Source: JBBSIN01 sp038232055
Lineage (GTDB): Bacteria > Actinomycetota > Actinomycetes > JADGOV01
NCBI GenBank assembly: GCA_038232055.1
Contig: JBBSIN010000062.1
Coordinates: 1 to 12,661, forward strand
DNA: 12,661 bases
Reading direction: 5' to 3'
Below are positions 1-5,760 of this stretch, piece by piece (positions within the stretch are counted from its first letter, which is position 1; every line of letters begins with the position of its first letter). The position numbers were made by a program, and so were the translations under genes. The notes beneath the pieces were generated by a model. It saw nothing but the letters and a program-made list of their open reading frames with translations, had not been told where the DNA came from and searched no databases.

Positions 1-1413
1 GCGCACCCCCGGGTCTCCATCACCGACGAGGCGCTCGTCGCCGCCGCGACACTCGCCGACCGCTACATCAGCGACCGGTTCCTGCCGGACAAGGCGATCG
101 ACCTCATCGACGAGGCCGGCTCACGCATGCGCATCCGTCGGATGACCGCGCCGCCGGACCTTCGGGAGTACGACGAGAAGATTGCTTCGGTGCGCCGTGA
201 GAAGGAGAGCGCGATCGACGCGCAGGACTTCGAGAAGGCCGCTTCGCTGCGCGACCGGGAGAAGACGCTGCTCGGCGACAAAGCCAAGCGGGAGAAGGAG
301 TGGAAGGCCGGCGACATGGACGTCGTCGCCGAGGTGGGCGACGAGGAGATCGCCGAGGTGCTCGCCACGTGGACGGGCATCCCGGTCTTCAAGCTCACTG
401 AGGAGGAGACCGCCCGCCTGCTCCGGATGGAGGACGAGCTGCACCGCCGGGTCATCGGCCAGGACCAGGCGGTCAAGGCAGTCTCGCAGGCGATCCGGCG
501 TACCCGTGCCGGCCTCAAGGACCCCAAGCGGCCCGGTGGGTCGTTCATCTTCCTCGGACCGTCCGGCGTCGGGAAGACCGAGCTGTCCAAGACGCTCGCC
601 GAGTTCCTTTTCGGCGACGAGGACTCGCTGATCCAGCTCGACATGAGCGAGTTTATGGAGAAGCACACGGTCTCCCGGCTGGTCGGCTCGCCGCCCGGCT
701 ACGTCGGCTACGAGGAGGGCGGCCAGCTCACCGAGCGGGTGCGTCGCAAGCCGTTCTCGGTGGTGCTCTTCGACGAGGTCGAGAAGGCGCACCCCGACGT
801 CTTCAACACGCTGTTGCAGATCCTGGAGGACGGTCGGCTGACCGACTCCCAGGGCCGGGTCGTCGACTTCAAGAACACCATCCTGATCATGACGTCCAAC
901 CTCGGCACCCGCGACATCGCCAAGGGCTTCAACCTCGGGTTCTCTCGGGGCGGCGACAAGCAGATCGACTACGACCGGATGAAGGCGAAGGTGCAGGAGG
1001 AGCTCAAGCAGCACTTCCGGCCGGAGTTCCTTAACCGGATCGACGACGTGATCGTCTTCCACCAGCTCACGGAGGAAGACATCATCCGGATCGTCGACCT
1101 CATGCTGGCCCGCGTCGACGTCCAGCTGAAGAACAAGGACATGGCGCTCGAGCTGACACCTGCGGCGAAGGTGCTGCTGGCGAAGAAGGGCTACGACCCG
1201 GTGCTCGGCGCCCGGCCGCTGCGCCGGACGGTCCAGCGGGAGATGGAGGACATGCTCTCCGAGAAGATCCTCTTCGGCGAGCTCAAGTCCGGCCAGATCG
1301 TCGTCTGCGACGTCGAGGGAGAGGGCGAGGAGCAGAAGTTCACCTTCCGGGGTGAGACCAAGCCCACAGCTCCCGACATCCCGCCGGTGGCCACCGCAGC
1401 GCCCACCGAGTAG
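1..1413 (+). CDS. clpC: ClpC-type AAA+ unfoldase, C-terminal part (5' end outside window)
   Basis: The reading frame is open from base 1 and ends with TAG at 1411-1413, giving about 470 residues of a protein that normally has about 840. It is the ATPase that unfolds substrates and feeds them to the ClpP protease in the cytoplasm. Visible in order: the end of the first AAA+ module (ISDRFLPDKAIDLIDEAGSR), the middle UVR-type coiled segment (AIDAQDFEKAASLRDREK), then the whole second AAA+ module with Walker A GPSGVGKT at about residues 187-194, Walker B VVLFDEVEKAHPD, the pore-region motif GSPPGYVGYEEGG and the C-terminal small domain (KKGYDPVLGARPLRR). The tail is a short Pro/Thr-rich extension ending in APTE. 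The UVR segment and close match to actinobacterial ClpC separate it from ClpA and ClpB. A terminator follows 45 bp after the stop. No truncation or frameshift is seen in the visible part. Confidence 0.97.
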   Translation, partial: AHPRVSITDEALVAAATLADRYISDRFLPDKAIDLIDEAGSRMRIRRMTAPPDLREYDEKIASVRREKESAIDAQDFEKAASLRDREKTLLGDKAKREKEWKAGDMDVVAEVGDEEIAEVLATWTGIPVFKLTEEETARLLRMEDELHRRVIGQDQAVKAVSQAIRRTRAGLKDPKRPGGSFIFLGPSGVGKTELSKTLAEFLFGDEDSLIQLDMSEFMEKHTVSRLVGSPPGYVGYEEGGQLTERVRRKPFSVVLFDEVEKAHPDVFNTLLQILEDGRLTDSQGRVVDFKNTILIMTSNLGTRDIAKGFNLGFSRGGDKQIDYDRMKAKVQEELKQHFRPEFLNRIDDVIVFHQLTEEDIIRIVDLMLARVDVQLKNKDMALELTPAAKVLLAKKGYDPVLGARPLRRTVQREMEDMLSEKILFGELKSGQIVVCDVEGEGEEQKFTFRGETKPTAPDIPPVATAAPTE

Positions 1414-1457
1414 TTCCGCGTGCAGTAGATCCGTTCGCGGATCTGAACGTCGTGTTA

Positions 1458-1490
1458 GGGGCGGCCCCCGAAAGGCGGGCCGCCCCTTTT
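1458..1490 (+). terminator. Rho-independent terminator of clpC
   Basis: Perfect 10-bp arms GGGGCGGCCC (1458-1467) and GGGCCGCCCC (1477-1486) are followed directly by TTTT (1487-1490). The loop can close further as CC-GAAA-GG with one bulged C. It starts 45 bp after the clpC stop and lies in the 95-bp gap between convergent clpC and mutY. On the minus strand the same hairpin is followed by TAACACG rather than a U-tract, so it is a weaker terminator for the mutY operon. Confidence 0.9.
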
Positions 1491-1508
1491 GCTATCCGGC
1501 CTCGGAGC

Positions 1509-2342
1509 TCAGGGCAGCGCGAGGCGGCGGTCTCTGTCGCGGACCGCGAGGCCGTCGGCGAGCAGTCCGGCCAGGGCACGGACGCCGCGCTCGGCATCCG
1601 CGACCGTCGCCAGCAGAGCCGGCTCGGCGACGGGGACCACCGCGGAGCGCAGCACCGACAGGAGGGCGCCGCGCGCCTCCCGGTCGGTGCCGGCGTACGC
1701 CTGCCGCCGACCGCGCGGCTGCTCGCTGCAGCCCCACCTGCAGCGCTGTACGAGGGGGCACTGTCCGCAACGCGGCGCGCGAGCCCGGCAGACCAGCGCG
1801 CCGAGCTCCATCAGCGCCACGGCGAATCGCGCCGCCCGGGCCGGCTGCGCCGGCACCAGCGCGTTGAGCGCTGCGCGCTCTGCGACGGCGCCGGCTGGTA
1901 GGTCCGGCAGTAGCCGGGCAAGCACCCGGTGGACGTTGGTGTCGACCACGGCGTGCCGCTGCCCGAACGCAAAGGACGCCACAGCACGGGCGGTGTAAGT
2001 CCCGACCCCCGGCAGCGCGAGCAGCGCGTCGAGGTTCGCCGGCACCTGGCCGCCGTAACGCTCGACGACGATCCGGGCCGTTGCATGCAGCCGTACCGCA
2101 CGGCGCGGGTAGCCGAGCCGTCCCCACTGCCGGATCGCGTCGCCCACCGGTTCGACGGCCAGCGCGCTCGGCGTTGGCCACCGCGCCAGCCATGCCTCGT
2201 ACGCCGGCGTCACCCGGCGCACCGGCGTCTGCTGCAGCATCACCTCGCTGACCAGCACGGCCCACGGCGACGTGCCCGGTCGCCGCCACGGCAGGTCGCG
2301 GCCGGCTTCGTCGTACCAGGCGAGGACCGCCTCCGCGATCAC
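1509..2342 (-). CDS. mutY: A/G-specific adenine glycosylase MutY
   Basis: This 277-residue protein is a base-excision repair glycosylase that removes adenine mispaired with 8-oxoguanine. Visible: the helix-hairpin-helix LPGVGTYTARAV (residues 110-121), the catalytic Glu33 in SEVMLQQT, the HhH-GPD aspartate Asp134 in VVDTNV, and an iron-sulfur cluster motif C-X6-C-X2-C-X5-C at Cys185, 192, 195 and 201. The region after the cluster is only about 75 residues, so the full NUDIX-like 8-oxoG recognition domain of E. coli MutY (350 aa) appears shortened, as in other actinobacterial members. The start is a GTG whose last bases overlap the TGA stop of disA (GTGA, 2339-2342), pointing to translational coupling; no strong Shine-Dalgarno site precedes it. 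It is the last gene of the minus-strand radA-disA-mutY block and converges on clpC. Confidence 0.95.
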   Translation of the reverse strand: MIAEAVLAWYDEAGRDLPWRRPGTSPWAVLVSEVMLQQTPVRRVTPAYEAWLARWPTPSALAVEPVGDAIRQWGRLGYPRRAVRLHATARIVVERYGGQVPANLDALLALPGVGTYTARAVASFAFGQRHAVVDTNVHRVLARLLPDLPAGAVAERAALNALVPAQPARAARFAVALMELGALVCRARAPRCGQCPLVQRCRWGCSEQPRGRRQAYAGTDREARGALLSVLRSAVVPVAEPALLATVADAERGVRALAGLLADGLAVRDRDRRLALP

Positions 2343-3433
2343 ACGTAGCGCTCGAGGATCGAGGACTCGGCGAGCCTCGAGAGGCCCTCGCGCACGCTGC
2401 GGGCCCTGGCCTCCCCGATGCCCTCGACCGACGTGAGGTCCTCGACGCCGGCGGCGAGCAGCTTCTGCAGGCTGCCGAAGTGCTCGACGAGCCGGTCGAC
2501 CACCGACCGGGGCAGTCGTGGCACCTTGGCGAGCAGCCGGAACCCACGCGGGTTCACCGGCGCATCGAGCGCGTCGGCATGGGCCGGGAAGCCGACCGTG
2601 CGGCTCACGGCGGTGAGGTCGAGCAGATCGATGCCGGAGAGCCCGTCGAGGTCGGCCAGCACGTCCTCCGCCGTCCGGGCGCGGCGGCCGGTCGCGACCG
2701 GGAGGTAGTCGTGGACGATGTATTCACGCTCTGCGTCGACGCCGGCCATCAGCTCATCCAGCTGCAGGGAGATCAGCCGACCGTCGGTGCCGAGCTCGAC
2801 GACGTAGCCCTCGATCTCGCTCGCGATCCGGCGGACCATCTCCAGCCGCTGGCTCACGGCCATCGCGTCGCGGACGGTCACCAGGTCCTCGATCTCCAGC
2901 GCCGACAGCGTGCCGGCCACCTCGTCGAGGCGCAGCTTGTAACGCTCCAGGGTGGCGAGGGCCTGGTTGGCTCGGGACAGGATGGCCGCCGAGTCGTCGA
3001 GCACGTAGCGCCGCCCGTCGACGTAGAGCGCGATGATGCGCATGGACTGGCTCACCGAGATGACCGGATAGCCGGTCTGCCGGGAGACGCGCTCGGCCGT
3101 GCGGTGGCGGGTGCCCGACTCCTCGGTCGGGATGGTGGGGTCGGGCACGAGGTGGACGGCGGCCCGGACGATGCGGGTGACGTCGTCGTTGACGACCAGC
3201 GCCCCGTCCATCTTCGCGAGCTCACGCAACCGCGGCGCGGAGAACTCGACGTCGAGCGAGATGCCACCCGTGCACAGCGAGTCGACGACCCGGTCGCAGC
3301 CCAACACGATCAGGCCGCCGGTGTTGCCACGCAGGATGCGCTCGAGACCGTCGCGCAGCGCCGTACCGGGGGCTACGGCGGCCAAAGTCGACCGCAGGCG
3401 GTCCTCGCCCGGCGCCCGCTCTGAGGTCGACAC
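2339..3433 (-). CDS. disA: DNA integrity scanning protein DisA, diadenylate cyclase
   Basis: The 364-residue protein matches DisA, which condenses two ATP into cyclic di-AMP and senses branched DNA. The N-terminal DAC domain shows the DGA motif (residues 76-78 in KMDGALVVND) and the ATP-binding RHR motif (109-111 in GTRHRTAER). A helical linker follows (about 150-290), then a C-terminal helix-hairpin-helix DNA-binding domain (VEGIGEARARSVREGL, about 336-351). Length and motif order match full-length octameric DisA of Bacillus and mycobacteria. The start is GTG at 3433, preceded by GAGGAG (3438-3443) with 4-nt spacing. It lies 75 bp downstream of radA and overlaps mutY by 4 bp. In Bacillus RadA is known to bind DisA and lower its cyclase activity, so the adjacency is functionally sensible. 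All catalytic motifs are intact. Confidence 0.97.
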   Translation of the reverse strand: MSTSERAPGEDRLRSTLAAVAPGTALRDGLERILRGNTGGLIVLGCDRVVDSLCTGGISLDVEFSAPRLRELAKMDGALVVNDDVTRIVRAAVHLVPDPTIPTEESGTRHRTAERVSRQTGYPVISVSQSMRIIALYVDGRRYVLDDSAAILSRANQALATLERYKLRLDEVAGTLSALEIEDLVTVRDAMAVSQRLEMVRRIASEIEGYVVELGTDGRLISLQLDELMAGVDAEREYIVHDYLPVATGRRARTAEDVLADLDGLSGIDLLDLTAVSRTVGFPAHADALDAPVNPRGFRLLAKVPRLPRSVVDRLVEHFGSLQKLLAAGVEDLTSVEGIGEARARSVREGLSRLAESSILERYV

Positions 3434-3437
3434 GTCG

Positions 3438-3443
3438 CTCCTC
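3438..3443 (-). promoter_or_regulatory. Shine-Dalgarno site of disA
   Basis: GAGGAG on the minus strand lies 4 nt before the GTG start of disA. It decides the start, because no ATG competes nearby. Confidence 0.6.
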
Positions 3444-3453
3444 GCGCCACCTC

Positions 3454-3475
3454 TGCCGGCGGCCGGCTGCCGGCA
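3454..3475. repeat. Inverted repeat in the radA-disA gap
   Basis: TGCCGGC (3454-3460) and GCCGGCA (3469-3475) are perfect 7-bp arms around an 8-nt GC-rich loop. The hairpin sits about 10 nt before the disA Shine-Dalgarno site and after the radA stop. No U-tract follows, so it is not a classic terminator. It could be an mRNA processing or attenuation structure, or chance in GC-rich sequence. Confidence 0.35.
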
Positions 3476-3508
3476 CCCGAGGCCGGTCGGCGGTCAGTCT
3501 AGTGACGA

Positions 3509-4894
3509 TCACCGGGATTGTGGACGCTGCAGGACGGCGAGTGCCTGCCCGAGGTCGGCGACCTGGACGACCTCCAGCGGCGGTCGGGTGGACAGTGCGC
3601 CGGAAGGCACCAGCGCCCGGGTGAAGCCGAGGCGTGCCGCCTCGGCGAGGCGTCTCTCGACCGAGGGCACCGGACGGACCTCGCCGGCCAGCCCGACCTC
3701 GCCGACCGCCACGACGCCCGCCGGGCAGGGCCGGTCGGCCGCCGACGAGGCCACCGCGAGCGCCAGCGCAAGATCGGCGGCAGGCTCGGCGAGCCGCACG
3801 CCGCCCACCGTCGCCGCGTAGACATCGTGCTTGGACAGGCTCACGCCAGCCCGTTTCTCCAGCACGGCGAGCAGCATCGCCACCCGGGCGCCGTCGAGGC
3901 CGGAGGTCGCCCGCCTCGGCATCGCCAGCGACGATGGCGCGACGAGGGCCTGCACCTCGGCGACGAGCGCCCGCCGGCCCTCCATCGGCACCGTCACGCA
4001 GGTGCCCGGCACGGGCTCGCCGTGGCGGGACAGGAACAGGCCGCTCGGGTCGGGCAGCCCCACGATGCCGTCGCCGTGCAGGTCGAAGCAGCCAACCTCG
4101 TCGTCCGGCCCGAAACGGTTCTTCACTGCGCGCAACAGCCGCAGCCGAGAGCTCCGGTCGCCCTCGAAGTGCAGGACAACGTCGACGAGGTGCTCGAGCA
4201 CCCTCGGTCCGGCGATCGAGCCGTCTTTGGTGACGTGGCCGACGAGCACCGTGGCGATGCCCCGGGTCTTGGCCAACCTGATCAGCGCCGCCGCCACCTC
4301 GCGGACCTGCGTGACGCCACCGGCGGCACCGTCGACCTCGGCGTTGGCGATCGTCTGCACGGAGTCGATGACGAGCAGGCTGGGCCGGATCGCTTCGACG
4401 TGCCCGAGAACGGCGGCCAGGTCGGTCTCCGCCGCGAGGTAGAGCTCGGGATGCAGCGCGCCGACGCGTTCGGCGCGCAGGCGCACCTGCGCCGCCGACT
4501 CCTCTCCGGTGACGACGAGCACCCGCCCGCCGCTTGATGCGGCCCCGACCGCGGCACCGAGCAGCAGCGTCGACTTGCCCACCCCCGGTTCGCCGGCGAG
4601 CAACACCACGGCACCGTGGACCAGGCCGCCGCCGAGGACGCGGTCGAACTCCGCGACCCCCGTCGGGCTGGCCACGGCCGCCTGGACGTCGACCTGCGCG
4701 ATCGGGACGGCCGGGGCGGACACTGGACCGGCCGCGATGCTGCGCAGCGGCGCGGCGCCCACCTCGGACAGCGAGCCCCAGCTCTGGCACTCCGGGCAAC
4801 GGCCGACCCACTTGGCCACCGAAAGGCCGCACTCCCCGCAGCGGTAGGCGGCACGGCGGCCGGCGGCACGGTCTCGGGCGGTCGTCTTCGACAT
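3509..4894 (-). CDS. radA: DNA repair protein RadA (Sms)
   Basis: This 461-residue protein is the RecA-like ATPase and branch-migration helicase of recombinational repair. The N-terminal zinc finger has Cys19, Cys22, Cys33 and Cys36 (CGECG ... CPEC). The RecA core has Walker A GEPGVGKST (Lys107), Walker B LLVIDS (Asp177) and the RadA signature KNRFG (258-262). The C-terminal third is the Lon-protease-like domain (VYAATVGGVRLAEPAADLA, VAVGEVGLAGEVRPVP), which lacks protease function in this family. The ATG at 4894 is chosen because MSKTTARDRA matches the short basic lead before the zinc finger; the open frame continues upstream but is there a shadow of the neighbouring gene. No Shine-Dalgarno site precedes it, whereas TAACGT lies 7 nt before ATG, suggesting a leaderless transcript. 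It heads radA-disA-mutY. Confidence 0.97.
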   Translation of the reverse strand: MSKTTARDRAAGRRAAYRCGECGLSVAKWVGRCPECQSWGSLSEVGAAPLRSIAAGPVSAPAVPIAQVDVQAAVASPTGVAEFDRVLGGGLVHGAVVLLAGEPGVGKSTLLLGAAVGAASSGGRVLVVTGEESAAQVRLRAERVGALHPELYLAAETDLAAVLGHVEAIRPSLLVIDSVQTIANAEVDGAAGGVTQVREVAAALIRLAKTRGIATVLVGHVTKDGSIAGPRVLEHLVDVVLHFEGDRSSRLRLLRAVKNRFGPDDEVGCFDLHGDGIVGLPDPSGLFLSRHGEPVPGTCVTVPMEGRRALVAEVQALVAPSSLAMPRRATSGLDGARVAMLLAVLEKRAGVSLSKHDVYAATVGGVRLAEPAADLALALAVASSAADRPCPAGVVAVGEVGLAGEVRPVPSVERRLAEAARLGFTRALVPSGALSTRPPLEVVQVADLGQALAVLQRPQSR

Positions 4895-4901
4895 GCGCGG
4901 C

Positions 4902-4907
4902 ACGTTA
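4902..4907 (-). promoter_or_regulatory. Candidate -10 box of a leaderless radA promoter
   Basis: TAACGT on the minus strand fits the actinobacterial -10 pattern TANNNT and lies exactly 7 nt upstream of the radA ATG, so the predicted first base is the A of ATG. No Shine-Dalgarno site is present. The -35 region is not recognisable at 17-18 nt spacing. Confidence 0.4.
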
Positions 4908-4995
4908 CGGCTGACCTGTGACGAAATCCGCAACTTCGCCGTCGGGGCGGGGGGCGAGCGGGTGGGCGACAGTAGGTCGGCGGCGGCCGGTCGGG

Positions 4996-5727
4996 TCAGG
5001 CCGACGCTGGGTGCGGGATGGCCTCGCCACCGGCCAGGCGCGCCTCGCAGTACCTGGCGAGCTCGGCGTACGCCGCGGCGCCGATCAGCTCGGTGAGTTC
5101 CGCGGCATAGGACCGGAAGAGCGGCTGCGTGCCCTGATGCGCCTCGGACGCCGACGTGCACCACCAGTGCAGGTCGTGCCCGCCCGGACCCCATGCCCGC
5201 CGGTCGTACTCGCCCACAACCGTCACCAGCACGTTGGCGCCGTCCGGCCGTTCGACGGGTTCGTACGTACGGCGGATCGGCAGCTGCCAGCAGACGTCCG
5301 GCTTCGTCTCGAGCGGGTGGCGCCCGCTCCGGAGGGCGTCCGCGTGCAGGGCGCAGCCGGCACCGCCCGCGAAGCCGGGGCGGTTGAGGAAGATGCACGC
5401 ACCGTCGACCGTGCGAGTGCGGCGGCGGGAGTCGTCGACGGTGGTGATGCCTCGGCGACCCTCCCGCCACAGCTGCCAGGTCTCCGGACCGAGCCCTGCG
5501 GCCGCCGCACGGACCCGTCGCTCGTCGGTGCGGTCGGAGTAGAACGCGCCGTGCGAGCAGCAGCCGTCGTCGGGGCGGTCTGCCACGATGCCGTGGCAGC
5601 CACGGCCGAAGATGCACGACCAGCGCGACAGCAGCCAGGTGACGTCGCAGCGGTAGAGCGTCCCCTCGTCGCCAGGGTCGGGAAACTCGAGCCACTCACG
5701 GGCGACGTCGAGCAGGTGTTCGGGCAC
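4996..5727 (-). CDS. Cys-rich conserved-looking protein of unknown function, possible metal binding
   Basis: The 243-residue protein has no signal peptide or membrane segment and is probably cytoplasmic. I do not recognise a named function. It has ten cysteines, nine of them at positions 27, 38, 44, 56, 57, 111, 125, 146 and 190, several next to His or Gly (FGRGCHG, DGCCSHGAFYSD, GGAGCALHADAL, KPDVCWQLPI). This recalls iron- or zinc-chelating families such as YkgJ and DUF3109, but the spacing is not diagnostic and membership is only suggested. Trp and Tyr content is high. Start: GTG at 5727, with TACGGT 6 nt upstream (possible leaderless promoter) or GGTGGG as a poor ribosome site. It lies 33 bp after the stop of the DUF1906 gene and 101 bp before radA, all on the minus strand, so it could be co-transcribed with radA. 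Coding is supported by strong third-position GC bias. Confidence 0.8.
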   Translation of the reverse strand: MPEHLLDVAREWLEFPDPGDEGTLYRCDVTWLLSRWSCIFGRGCHGIVADRPDDGCCSHGAFYSDRTDERRVRAAAAGLGPETWQLWREGRRGITTVDDSRRRTRTVDGACIFLNRPGFAGGAGCALHADALRSGRHPLETKPDVCWQLPIRRTYEPVERPDGANVLVTVVGEYDRRAWGPGGHDLHWWCTSASEAHQGTQPLFRSYAAELTELIGAAAYAELARYCEARLAGGEAIPHPASA

Positions 5728-5733
5728 CGGCCC

Positions 5734-5739
5734 ACCGTA
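5734..5739 (-). promoter_or_regulatory. Candidate -10 box of the Cys-rich gene
   Basis: TACGGT on the minus strand fits TANNNT and ends 6 nt before the GTG start. A possible -35 (GTGACC) overlaps the stop codon of the upstream DUF1906 gene at about 19 nt spacing. Tentative. Confidence 0.3.
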
Positions 5740-5760
5740 GGCGTTCCGTCGCGAAAGCGG

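Noticed and set aside
2480..3424. Long plus-strand open frame opposite disA
   Set aside because: Low-complexity His/Asp/Gly/Arg content without motifs; disA on the other strand has all catalytic motifs.
4895..5695. Upstream extension of the radA frame by about 267 codons
   Set aside because: It is Arg/Pro-rich shadow sequence of the Cys-rich gene; RadA proteins begin just before the zinc finger, matching ATG 4894.
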